Source: Prototheca cutis (taxonomy: Eukaryota; Chlorophyta; Trebouxiophyceae; Chlorellales; Chlorellaceae). From it: a DNA stretch of 64,000 nt. Shown here one piece after another: positions 1-12,976 of the stretch (positions are counted from its first letter, which is position 1; every line of letters starts with the position of its first letter). The stretch lies in the NCBI GenBank assembly GCA_002897115.2, contig BCIH01000006.1, forward strand, positions 9,250-73,249, given 5' to 3'. The position numbers and the translations under genes were made by a program. The notes under the pieces are model-generated. The model was not told the DNA's origin and did no database searches. It was given only the letters and a program-made list of their open reading frames with translations.

Positions 1-36
1 GCGCGTGTGTGTGTGTGTGTGGGGGGGTGGGGGGGG

Positions 37-114
<78 letters not shown>

Positions 115-3100
115 GTTAGTCATTGGTATGCTTCGTTGCGTCACGGGGGGAGACGGGGCGACTGCCAGCTGTTGCGAGACAGTGCCTGGTGCTGGGTCCC
201 AGCTCCACAAAATAAAATCCCCCCTCAAAACCCCCCAAAGCCTCATCCTCACTCACCACTCGGCAGGCGGTCCAGGTTGCCATAGGCCTTGTGTATCTGA
301 AATTTTTGGGGGCCGTGCACACCCTGCAGTGCTCGGAAACCCTCCAGAGGGACCTTGCTGGTCCCTGTCACAAACTGCACCAGCGTTGCCAGATCCTCCT
401 TGGACATGCCCTCCACAATCTCCCAGAACCAGCGAATGACTGGGGATGTTGCCGTGTACCCTGTGGTTGGGTGGGTGCGGTGCAGCGGAGCATTCACGAG
501 CCTTGGCTTGAAGGAGGCATACGCTTGCGTGCGCCTTTTGAAAATGAAATGGCGGGGGATGCTGGTGGCACCATCGAGAGCCACCGTCATCGCCACCGGC
601 CCTCTACAAACGTGCATTCATAGCTGCACAGCGGCTGCCGACCAAGGGAGCAAGCCAACTCCTGTCAACCAAACCCTCTCCCCCCCTCCCCCCCTCCCCC
701 TTTTCCTTCAAGCACACCTGTGTAGACAGTGTTTTCTTGCAGGTCCTGAATCTTGATCTCCGGCAAGCCCGAGATCAGCAGCTCCAGCTCGTTGTCCGTA
801 AACATGCTGAAAAAAGGCATGAATGCAGTATTGTCTGTTTGTTGCATGGTCTTTCCGTCCCCATGCATCAAGAGCAGCAGGATCACGCCAAAGTCATGCC
901 CCCAACCCTTTTCTCTCCTACGCCCTCTTATCACACCTGATGAGGTGGCGGGGCACCAGGTCCCAGAAACCTTTGAGGAACGAGTCGATTTGATCCCGGA
1001 TGACGGTCGTCATCCTGTGCCGCGCCACCAGGTTGACATACTCCTTCTTGTTCTCATTTGTCACCTGAGGTGTGTGTGATGTTTCTCAGAGGGAGGTGAT
1101 GCAGGGGCGCTAGCTCGCTCCACTGGTGCCTGTCGGCCGGCGCGTTCTGGAGACGTTCTCTCGAGGCCTCCATCCGCGCCTCCAACAAAACTGCACATCC
1201 TGACCCCAAACCGACTCCTAACCGACTCCCCTAGCTGCCTTCCAACCGACTGACCTTGATGGCGGCGCCGCCTGGGATGAGTTCCACCAGGTTTTTCTGG
1301 CCGAAGAAATCGGTTTCCTCGGCAAACGTCAGGTCCAGGATGTCGGTGATGTCATTCTCCAGCATCCACGTCAGGTTTTTGAAGAAATCGGGGTCCACGG
1401 CCTCGATGTCCAGGTACGTCAGTGGCTCGCCCAGCATGTGCTTGTAGAACGACCGCGTAAAGTGCGCATCGATCAGCTGGCCGTCGTGCAGCGCCTTGCC
1501 CACGACGCGGCCCACAAACTTGAAAAAGTCCAGATGGTTTGTCCCGCGTGCCTCGTCGTTCTGCACCGCCGACGACGGGTTGGGCTGGAAGGTGGTGCCG
1601 CCCTCGGGCACGGGTTGGAACAACGAAAACTGGGGATTAAACATCTCGCGAGACATGACCTGGTACCACTCCCGCGTCACGCCGCCCGCGTCAACGCCGG
1701 CTTCGCCCTGGAAGACCACTGAAAGCTTGGCCCGCATCTCATCGGGGCTCCGCATCCGAAGCTGGTAAAACGAGTCCTCAAACGCATGGTCCCGCCGCAC
1801 ATGGATCCTCAGGGTACCGCCATGGGTCCCTCCGTCCAGAGACTTAACCTTGCTCCGGAAGTAGACCCGCCTGCAGTGGATGAAGGTGGGGGGGATTTGA
1901 TGAGTTGGCAGGGGTTGAAGTGCGAATGGTTCACCTCCCCCCAAGGTGAGTCCACCATGCATTTGCGTCATCTGGGGACGAGCCTCTAGTTCATGCCCAG
2001 AGACACTCCTCGCCAGTTGAATGTACATGACCAAGCCAGCTGCCACACACAAATTGCCCCCCCCNCCCCCCCCCCAAAAAATTACACGCACACCCACACC
2101 CACACCCCCCCACACACACATCCTCCCAAAAGAAACCCCAGCTCCCAATGCCTCCTCACTTGTTATCAAAGTCCAAGAGGCGGTGCGCCTGGAGGAGGAA
2201 GCTGAAGGAATTGAAGAGCAGCTTGGGTTCGTTGCGCACCAACGCGTTGACCAAGCGCCGATGTTTTTCAGCAAATTTCAAAAATGGACCCGCTTGACTG
2301 TGGAGCAGGAGCTGCTGGTTGGAGCCGCCGCCGCCGCCGCCTGTGCTGGTCAGCGATTCGGCCCTCTCTGCCGCCGGCACAACGCCGCCATGCACGGGGC
2401 TGGTCCCCGCTGTCGCAGAGGAGCCTCCGTGAATGGCTGCCTCCAAAAAGGCTGCGGGTCCCGAGTTCGAAGCTGACCCCGTCGACCCGTCGCCACGGGG
2501 TGGCTCGGCTCCTAGGCCTCCCCGCCCCAGCATGGCCATGGCATCAGCCAGGATGAAGAAGCTCTCGAGCAACGGCCGCAGAGCAGCAGCATCACGCGTC
2601 AACGCGCCGCCGCCTGGAGTGGTGCCCGCCGCACCGCCGCCGGTGCCACCGCCTGCGGCGGCGCGCAGCCCCTCTTCGACCAGCTCCGCGGCCGCCGACA
2701 GTGCGGTCCACAGTGGGCCCAGCGCTGCCTGGGTGTCCTCCAACGCAGCACCGCAGGCCTCGCGCGCCCTGACGGCCACCGCCGCCGGCGCAGGAGGCTC
2801 GCTGGCGCCGACTGACCGTCGCAGCACGTCGTGCAGAAACGATGCCGCGCGGAGCATGCGCAGCGCAGCACGCACCAGCCCCGGCTGTACCGCCAATGAC
2901 GCCGCAGCCAGCGCCTGATTCGACGGCACCGTGGGCGAGGTCGCCATCGCGGTCGTTGAGGGCGAGGCGTCGACAAGCTCCTGGGGCTGCGGAGCCCCGC
3001 CATGACTCATGCCACGGCCCCCGGCGTCAAAGTGCAGCGTCCCTACCAGCACATCGCCTGTCGTCAACGTGGCGCCGGCTTCCTCGGCAGCCGCACGGAT

Positions 3101-6100
3101 GGCACCGCCTGCGGCCTCGACCAGCGGGGGCATGGCCGAGCTCGAGGCCACGGCCAGCACGCGTAAAACGTTCCCCAGCGTCTCCACAGCCTTGTCGCCC
3201 AGCAGACCACCCGCGTGGGCGCTGGCGTCCTGGGACGAACCGCCGGGGCCCTGCTCGCACAGCACACCCACCAGCCGGCACAGCAACTCGGGCCGCAGCC
3301 GGCCCAGTGCCGCCATGAGCGCCTCTGCGCGCTCTGTCCGCGCCGCCATCTCCGCCGCTGCCGGGGCGTCGTTGGTCGTGACGGCGGTGGGAGTGGGTTC
3401 TGTTGCTCCGGCGGCGCCAGTGATACCCGATTCTGCTTGTGCATCAACAGCTACATCCGTCTCCATGTCACTGGGACGATCTGTGGTGGCTGCAGCAGCG
3501 CTGCCAGCCATCTGGACCGCTGCCTCCGCCGCCCCTGCGGCACCCGACCCTCCCGCCGCAGCAGCGCCCTCGGGCGCGGGGATTCCGCGCTGCGCGCGCT
3601 CGGCCTCGGCCGCCTCACGCCGCCATGCCGCTGCGGTGTCGGCCTCCACGGGCAGGATGAGCCAGGTCAGCATGTCCAGTGCGGCAGACATGGTCGGCGG
3701 GCTCCGGGCCAGCAACGGCCGCGTCGGCAAACCCAACAACACCTCCAGCGCAGGCTGTGTGCCGTTGCTGTCGGAGTCATCCTGGCTACGACCATCTCCG
3801 GCATCAGGACCGCCGATACCACTGCCACTCTCCAGGCCCGCACCAGCCTCTCCGTCACCGGTCAGTGCGACACCGAGCCGGGGCACACGGAGACCTGTCA
3901 GCGTCGCCATGGCGCCGTTGCTGGACCGTCGGAGCAGGTGCCCAACAGCTTCCATGGCCGCCCGCGCCGTGGATTGCCGCACATGTGTGCCGCCTGCGGT
4001 CAGCTCGTCGTACGTGGCCCTTGCAACGTCGTGTTGCCCGTCATCTCCATCCCAAGCCACCGCCGCACCCTCGTCAAACTCAAAGGGTTCGCGCAGCAGC
4101 GCGCACAGCACACGCAGCAGCCGTGTCCGCGTGGTGGGCGAGGCACACAGGTTGAGCATCACTCGCTGCAGCGAACCCTGCGCCCGGCGGAGCCGCGGCG
4201 CCGCCAGCAACCGCACCAGCGCACACAGTGTACCCTCGTCCAACTGTAATTTTTTATGTAGCAGGGAGGATTCAGAGTTAGAAAATGCTGAAACTTTTTA
4301 TGTGTCATTTTGCAAGGGTGGTTACGAAACAGCAGCCTGTCTGCCCATTTTGTCTGCTACGCAGTGGTGTAAACAATCCCCTCCATGCATAGCAAACAAA
4401 CAAGCACTCTTCATCAAACACACAAAAAGCCCCGAAATGCTACTGACCTCGATTTCAGGCTCCAGGGGCAGGTCATGGGCGGGAGCTGCAGCGCCAGAGC
4501 GGTCGGTCCTGGCCGCCTCACCCTGCGGGCGGTGGGACATGACCACGCGGACGGCCCGTCCACCGACCAGCCCCTCCACCTCCAAGTTGCCGCCCTGAGC
4601 CAGAACATTGCGTGCCTGGGTCGAACTGGCGACGCCCAACATGCTGGCCAGGTCGCCGCCGCCCACAGGCTCGGCCGCCAGACCTGCCCGACGCAGCGAT
4701 CGGGTCATTCGTTCGCGCAGCTCTCGCGCCTCTGCCAGCATGTCGGGCGGCAGCGTGGCCAGAAGTGCCTCATCGGCACTGAGCAGCACCTCGGCCCGTA
4801 CATCTGGCGGGAAGCTGGCAACGACGCTCGCAAAGTCCATGTCTGCAGGACCGCCAGCTGGGGTCGGCCCCGGAGCGCCGCTGGCCTCGGCCTCGGCAGC
4901 CGCTGTGGCACGAGCCGCCGCACGAGCCGCAGCACGTCGCTCGCGCCGTGCCTGTTCGATCACCTCAGCCTGAAGCTCCGGAGGCAGCGCCGCCAGAAAC
5001 TCCGGGTCGATGCCCTCCAGCTCGTCGCTCGATGCGGTCGCTCCCGGTGCGGCAGCGGTAGTGGTATCCTGCGGCAGCGTAGTGGTCGGTGGCGCCTCGG
5101 CAGCCCCGTCGCCGCCAACAATGTCGTGCTCCTCTTCGTCGGACTCCGACTCATCCATGCTCTCGTCCTCGTCCTCCTCTCCTTCCTCTTCGTCTTCTTC
5201 ATCGTCAAACATCATCTCGGCGTCCCCAGCGCCCATGATCTCGGCCCGTAAATCCTCGGGCAGAACCTCGAGGAACGCCGCGTCGATGGATGCCGGCGCT
5301 GGCACGGTGGCGGAGGTTGGCGTGGGCAGATGAGCTGCTGCTGGCACAGCAGCACTGCCAGCCACGGCCGAATGCGCAGCGGCGCCAGCAGGGGCCACCG
5401 CCCCGGTTGTCGCCTGCAGCACGGCAGCCATGGCCGCAGCAAACGCATCGGCGCCAATCACCGGGCCCGCCGTAGTTGCGGCCTCCTGCCGTCCGGGTTC
5501 CTCATGGCTGCCGACGACAGTGGTTGCTGCTGGCATAGAAGGAACTTCTTGTTGTTGCTGCGTCGCTGCAGTAGGATCAGCGGTGGGTTGCTGAGCAGCT
5601 TGTCCCACCGTGCCTTCCACTGGCCGGTCGCCGCTGTCCCCGAGAGCACGCTCCTCTGTCGGGACCTCAGGCTGCACTGCAGCACCGCCAGTTTCCGGCT
5701 GATCCTGCACAGCCTCAGGCCCACCTTCCGGTTCCTGCTGCTCCTGTGGCTGCGCGGCCCCTGCACCAGGAGTGGGACCCCGCGCCCCGGGCCCCGCCAC
5801 AGCTGCGGGGGGCTGCACGGCGTCCAAGGCCGAAGCCATCGCCCGTTCCATGAGCGTGGACAGATTGCCTGCGGTACCGCTGGCTGCACCGGAGCCACCT
5901 GGCGCGTCTCCCTCCAGCCAGGCCGAGGCCGGCCTCGCTGCGCCAGCCACGCTGCTGCTGGGGAACCGCGCCGGCTGGACCAACGCAGCGGCAACCTCCG
6001 CGGGGACGCCCAGCGTGCTCAGCGCGTGCCGCATCACGCCGACGTCGCCCGCATCCATCCCAGCCGTCACAGCGCGGTAAAACGCATCAAAAGTTCGGGG

Positions 6101-9100
6101 GCCACCGGCATCACCCAGCCGGCCGTTGCTGCCGTGGGAGCCTCCCGCTGCGCCACCCACCACGCGGGCAAGCAGCGGGTGCAGGGGGACTGCCCCCCCT
6201 GCTGCAAACCGACCAGCCAACTGCATGCATTCATGTGATTGGTTGGATGGATGGATGCATCTGGCGACAATTCTGATTGTTCGTTCGACGCGATGGAGCA
6301 CAGCACCATGTAACATATCCAAACAAGCAGAAACCCCCCCCCCCCCCAAAAAAAGAAAGCGCACTCTGCCGGCACCAGCTTGGTGGCGGTCCTGGACGCC
6401 GCCGCGGCGGCGGGGTTCGAGCAGCATGGCGCTGTCAAACCCGGAGCTGCGATCGCTGCCCGTGAGCGAGCCCCACAGCCGGCCTGTCCGCCGAGCGCGC
6501 TGCGAGTGCGCGCTTGGCGCCATGGCGCCCTGCAGTGCATGCAGACCACCGCCGAGGGCCAGCGAGCCGTTGGTAAAGTCCACCGTCTCACGCAGCGCTT
6601 CAGACTCCATCGCAAAACCGCTGTCCGCCCCACCACCTGCGAGGGGTTGGGCAGGATGATGGGGTGGGCCGCGGGGGTTGTCTAGGGCTGGATACTTTTG
6701 GCATCCACTCGCCATTGTCGACAGCACCACCATCGCTCGATCCCCGGTCTCCCTCCGCCTCCCCTTCATGCTCTGCACCAGCAAACCCATACCACGTCGT
6801 CTCACCGTCCAAGAACGCGTCTTCGTCTTCAGGGAGCTCCTCGTCACCGTCGTCGAAAGAATCAAATGGCACAACGGCATCGTCATCCTCAATCTCGTCA
6901 CCTTCATCGCCCATAAACCCAAACTCCTCCTCGGCCTCATCATAGCCGTCGGCGTCCTCTTCGTCGTCGTCTTCATCCTCGCTCTGATCATCCGTCATGT
7001 CGTCGTCATCCAGCATCTCCTCCTCATCGTCGTCAAAGGCCTCCCGAGCCTGGTTTTTGGGGGACAGCATGAGTCGAGGCTCGTGCGCTGCTCTCGTGTG
7101 TGACTGTCCACACCTGCGTGTTCCACAATCCAACAACCCTCCCGACACACAGCCACAGAAAACAACCCTTCAACACCCGCAGGACAAAAGAAAGCAAGGC
7201 AAAGCACAACCAAAATCAGCCAACGTACATCGTCGTCGCCGTCGCCAGTAGAGCCAGCATCGTCGTCAGGGTGGAGCGAGGCGCCGCCAGACAGACTGCT
7301 GCCCTCGTCGCCGCTGTCGCCTTCATCACCACTGGAGCTGGCAGCATCCAGAAGTTCAGCAGCAGTCTCCGTGTCCATGGTACTCGCGGACTCCGCATCC
7401 GAATGAGAATCATCGTCGCTGGCGTCGACCTCGATGCCGCTCTCGTCGTCAGAGTCACCGCCGAGCGAAATGATCTCCGGGCCCGAGCCGTCCCCAGATT
7501 CCTCGCCGGAACTGTAGTCCGTTGACTCACTGCTGCCTGAGGACCCGTCGTCGTCAGTGCTGACATCAGACATCTCTTCGTCGTCGTCGTCGTCGCCATA
7601 GTCGGCGGGGTGCAGGAACGCCGCGCCCTCCATCAGGCCCGAAGATGACGAACCACCGCCGTATCGCCGACCGCCCCCCAAAACGTCGCCGAGCGCCGCC
7701 ATGGCCTGGGGACCGGCCTCAGGGTTGCCTCCTGGGGTAGGCATCCCATGCCCAGTGTCACCGGCGACAGGTGTGCCGGCAGCCGCACCTCCTGCAGTTT
7801 CGGTGCCAGCCGTGCCATCGCTGGCTGCACCAGGTGCACCCTCCGCGGTCCCCGCAGCTCGTACCCCGCTGGCACCCCCCGCCGCGCCCGGCACAGCCGG
7901 AGCCCGGGCCCGGACGCGGGTCAGCATTTCCAGGGGTGCCAAGACGAGCCGCATGGCGTCGGGTGCGGATGGATGTTCAAGGTCGACACGCAGCAGGGCC
8001 GCCGTCAGCGCTGGGATCATCCCCGCGGCACGCATCGTCCGGGCAATCTCGTGCTGCAGCCCGCCTCCCGGCTGCTGGCCCGAGTGCGCCAGACCGCCGC
8101 GGCGCTTGGACCCGCCGCTCGCAATCAGTGAACTCACCAGCTCGCAAAACACACGGACTTTAACCGGTGAGCACTTGCCCGGGACAGGGCGGAAGGCCAG
8201 GGCCTCGGCGTCCGGCACTGGTTCCGGGATTCTGCCGGCCGCGCTCACGTCATCATGACTCAATGCCCGGACGAGTTCGGCCGCCAGCCGCCGCCGACCC
8301 TCGCCCGACCGCACACAGATCGCCAGCAGCAAGTATGCCGCGGCCACGGCCAGCCCCTGGGCCTGCGCGCCTCCCAGCGCCGCTCGCTCCGCCGTGGGCG
8401 GCGCGGGCGCACACGCCAGGTGGCGCCATAACACGCGCCGCAGCAGGCCGTCGCCCGAACCCAAAGTCGTTGAGGACGGAATGCCTGTCGCGGAGCCCTT
8501 CACAGGGCTCCGTGGAGATCCGGGCGCCTGCTTGGTCGCGCCGTCACCACCACTAGCATCGTGGCGCGCGGCGGCTTCAGCGTCGCGACGCAGCAGGCAC
8601 CCAACCACGGGCTGGTACAGCAGCGTCAGGTCTGCCAGCAGCTTCAACGCAAAGCACTGCCGTGCCACGGCATATTCTGCAGGAGTCAGCGTCAGGCTGG
8701 CAGCTGTGTTGGTCTCCTCCGCACGCACCGGGGACGAGTGGTTAAGATCAATCGCGATCGAGCCGTCGGGAAGCCGGTGCAGCTGCATGCCACCCGACCG
8801 GGTCTGCCGATCGGCAGATAAAGTGGTTCCTCCGGTGCCACCGCCTGCCGTCGCGCCGGCCTCCCCCTTGGAAGGACCCCCCGGGACGCCCTTGTATTGT
8901 CCCAAGATCTTCAGGAGACCGTCCAGAACAGACAAAAAGCCCGGCGCCAACTTGTTCGACCGCTTGGAACCAGTCTGCGGCGCCGCGGGCATCGCAGCGG
9001 ATGGGAGCCCGGTGGCCCGAGTTTCAGTGCCTGGAACTGGCACCGATGACGGCTCTGCACCACCAAGTTGCTGCTGCTCCCTTGCCCAGGGCTCCTGCTG

Positions 9101-9808
9101 CGGCGGGCCGGGCGTGACGGGCGGGGCCGGCGGGGCACCACCACCACCTGCCACGCCACCCTGCGCCTGCTGCTGAGGCTGCTGTTGTTGGCACCCACCG
9201 GCGGCGGGCGCACGGGGCAGGAGAGACACCTGTGCTCGCAGGCCGCTGCTGCTGGCGCCCTGTCGCACCGTCACCGAGCACGTCGCATGAACTGCGTCGG
9301 CAAACACTGCTGGGTCACGGGCGGCGACGGGTTCCATGTAGACTAAGAAAGTCCGCAGCGAGATGCTCCCGGAACCCGCATCTGATTGGCATGGTTCGAG
9401 GGGAAAAAGGGGTTGAGTGAGTTGTGGAAAAAAAATGGGTAGTGGAAGCAAGACCTGGTGCAAAGGGAGCAGGAGAAGTGGAAGGGCTCACTCGGCCCAA
9501 GACGCAGTCATGGCAGGGGCCATCTCCATTCCATCCCCCAACCACACACACAAACACACCTCTCCGGCCAGAGGCAAACGCTCCCAAGTCCATGCTGCTC
9601 GATGCCTTTTCTTGGATGCAGGACCGAATCTCTGCCTCCATGGCGTTCTGCAGGCCAGAGGGGTGAGTGCAGCACGTGCTTGTTCGTTTCCGGGATCCGC
9701 ATTGACGCCTCCTAGGCCTGCTCTCCTCCATCACCATTTCCCCTCTCCAACAAAACATATCCGCAAAAGAAACAACCAGACACGCGCCTCACGGAGCGAT
9801 GGACACAC

Positions 9809-9839
<31 letters not shown>

Positions 9840-12800
9840 TACCTGGAGCGTGGTGCTGTCTTCGAGGATGTGGCGCAAGAAAGCCGCGACGAGCGGCTCC
9901 AGTGCCGGCTGGTAGAGCAGCCTGGGCAGTCCCAGCGCCAGATCGACGGCTCGGCCCGCCAGCGCCTTGGCCGCCACTGCCCGTGCCTTGGTCAGCCGGC
10001 TGAGCAGCTGCAGCGCCGCGTGCACCGTAGATGCCGGGTCAGGGGCAACCAGGTCCGAGCCCCCGGTTACAGTTGTGGGGGTGGTGCTGGTGACTGTGCT
10101 CGTTGCTTGCGCCGCAACGTGCCCCACCTGTGGCGGCGCCACTCCCTCAACCTCCATCGGCCCTGCACCAGACTGCTCGACCGTCTTCTCCCCACCACCG
10201 GCACCGGCCTTTTTCTTCTTTTTACCCGGCGCCTGCTCGGCGGGTAGCGGCGGGTGGTCGGCGGCCTCCTGCGCGGCGGCTTGTGTGCTCGCACGTTGCA
10301 GTAGCGTCAGTGCCAGTCCCGCCGCACGTTCCTGCTCGGTCTCGGTCAGCATGCCACCCAGCCGCCAGACGCGCGCCACGCTTTCCAGTGCAGCCGCAAC
10401 CACGTCCGCAGGGGAAGCCTTGGCCACGTCGTTGGAGGCGGGTAACACAGTCTCGCCCGCCTCGCCTGCGCCTGCTGTTGGGTCCTGGGTCGGATTGGCA
10501 CCAGCCTCAGCAGTGCCAGTGCCAGCGGCGACCATTGCAGTCATTGCAGCCGACCCCTCGGGCACCACCGCCTCTGGCACCGCATTGTCAGGCACTGCAC
10601 CAGTAGCAGCAGCATTGGAACCACCACCATTGCCTCCCTGGCCAGGAGCGGTTGAAGAGCCTGAAAGCTCGCGCCAGGCCGCATCCGGGGACGAATGCGT
10701 GCGGGCAAGGCCATCGAGCCCCAGCAGCACGCAGTCCACCCAGCGAGGTGCCGGCGCACCGGGGTCCGAGGCACCGGGCCCCGCCAGCCAGGCCTCAGCA
10801 GCTGCCAGCAGCACGCTTGCCACCCTCGAGGCCGCAGGTTGGCCCTGGGTGGTGTCCTTGTCATTGGTAGGGCTGGCCGCACCGACCCACTTCGGGTCGG
10901 CACACTCCAGTGCCAGCAGCCTCGCAGCTGCTGCACGGCTGCCCTCCACATCCCCGTCGACAGCTTCCACATCGCAATCCTCACTCTCCAGGCAGTCCAG
11001 CAGCACGGTCAGCGCGGCGTCTGCGGCACTGCGGTCCTTGCCTGTGGCGGCCCGCAGCGTCTCCCACGCCGAGAAAGCGGCGTCTGGCACGCGGCGCACG
11101 AGCGCCACTGCCTGGCGCGCCACGTCGGCCAGCGCCGAGGCTGTACCAGGCTCGGCCCCGCCCTCCTGCTTGGCTGCGCCGCAGACTGCGAGCACGGGCT
11201 CCAGGCTCTGGGACAGCTGTTCTGCCAACGAAGGCTGCTGCGGCTGTGGCTGCTCCTCCTCCTGGGCTGGCGGCTGCTGCTCCTCGGTCGCCTCTTGCAT
11301 GGCCGAGTCTTCCGCAGTGGGAGCCAATTCGGCCGCTGGTGAAGGAGCCATTGACTCAGGGGACGTGACACCGCCCGCCGCCTGCTCGGTGTCGTTTGCT
11401 CCCGCAGCGACTCCGCTGCTGTTGCCATCCACATCTGTCGGCGCCGTGGGCCCGGACTCTGCCCCTTGCTGTGCCTCATCGCCGGTGTGAACCTGGGCTT
11501 CAGCCCCCCGTCCCTCAGCCGCTGCCTGACCCTCAGAATTGGCTTGCACGACACCCGGCTCGTCGAGGCGCGTGACCAGCCACTCCATGGCCATTTCGAC
11601 CGAGTTGTTGTGCCGGCGCAGCGCATCCTCTGCCGCTGCACGCGTAAAACCCATTTCCACGAACATCGCCACCTGGCGTTCTACGAGAGGCCGGGCCGGC
11701 GGCGGCCGCGGCGGTGCTGCCGCTGCCGCACTTACAGGCTGAGCCCCAGCTCCCGGGCCGTCGCCTGCGCCAGCCGTCGCACCACCGGGCGTGGTCGCAG
11801 CAGCAGCAGACACGCGTTGGAGCGCCTGGCGGCCTTCCTCGTCGGCACAGTTGCGCAGCACCGATGCCACACCCGGCAGGAGCGATGGCCATGCGGCCAC
11901 CAGCGCCGGGTCGCTCCAGACGGGAAAAACGGCCCGGCGCAGTGCCGTGCACAGACCGTCCATAAACGCGGCCAGCGATGGTGCAGGGTTGACGGGGCGA
12001 CCGGCGGGCAGCCCCCCGTGGCCGACCGCCAGGGCCGACACCACACCCTCCGGCAGCGGCAGTGTGACGAGCGTGCCCGCGCCCGTGCTGCCAGCCAGCA
12101 TCCCGGAGGCGCTGAGATTCGTCATCAGCACCAGGAATGTCCCGGCCACACGCCGCATCGCTGCCGCCAGCAACTCTCCCGAATCCTCAAACGCATCTGC
12201 CTCGCCAGTTGCTGCCGAGGTGGTTGTAGTGTCGACGTCATGCCCACTGCCAGCCAGTGACGAGGGCGGCTCTGGAGCCTCGTCCCCCCCAGCGTCCATC
12301 GGCCCGCGGGCCACAATGTGACGGGGTGCCGTCGGAGGCATCGTCGTCGATCCTCGTACTGCCACCGACGACGGTGTTGGCGCAACTCCAGCACCTTCCA
12401 CCACCACCTCATCATCCCCAGCCCCAGACTTCTCGCGCTGGGCCCGGGCAGCCTGCTCCCTCGCGGCGGCCAGCACCGGCCCGACGTGGCGCAGCACGGC
12501 GATGCAGACCTGGAACCCCGCAAGGAAAGCGCGGAAACCACCCATGGCAGAGAAATAATTCAGCACCAGCGTGTGCGCCGTCCGCCGCCGGGCATCAAAC
12601 AGCACATTGAAAGACGCATCCAGCGTGCGCTGCAGCGTGCGCAGCAGCACACCCGCTGGCGACGCAAACAGCCAGTCCTGCAGGGCCTCTGCTGGGCCCT
12701 CGAACCGCGCTGCCCCGGCAACCACCGCCTCTGTCCCGCCTGCTGCCCCAAACGTCTCCTGTTTGTTTTTCAATTTTGGAAGGGGGGGGTGTCAAGGTGG

Positions 12801-12904
12801 GTTGGAGTTGAGAGAAGCGTGCACGAGAAAGAGCAAGACAGAGGGAAAACCCAGCTGCACCCAACATAGCCTAACCAAACAAGCAGCCACCCACTCACTC
12901 CCCT

Positions 12905-12976
<72 letters not shown>

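Noticed and set aside
5..439. Poly-glycine ORFs at the left edge
   Set aside because: Produced by the intronic G homopolymer; not in frame with any conserved protein.
3009..4598. 529-codon plus-strand ORF opposite the ubiquitin ligase
   Set aside because: Antisense shadow of a real GC-rich exon; composition is Ser/Pro/Ala/Arg only and the minus strand matches UPL1 text throughout.
9967..11490. 507-codon plus-strand ORF
   Set aside because: Antisense shadow of the UBA-containing exon of the ubiquitin ligase; no conserved segment.
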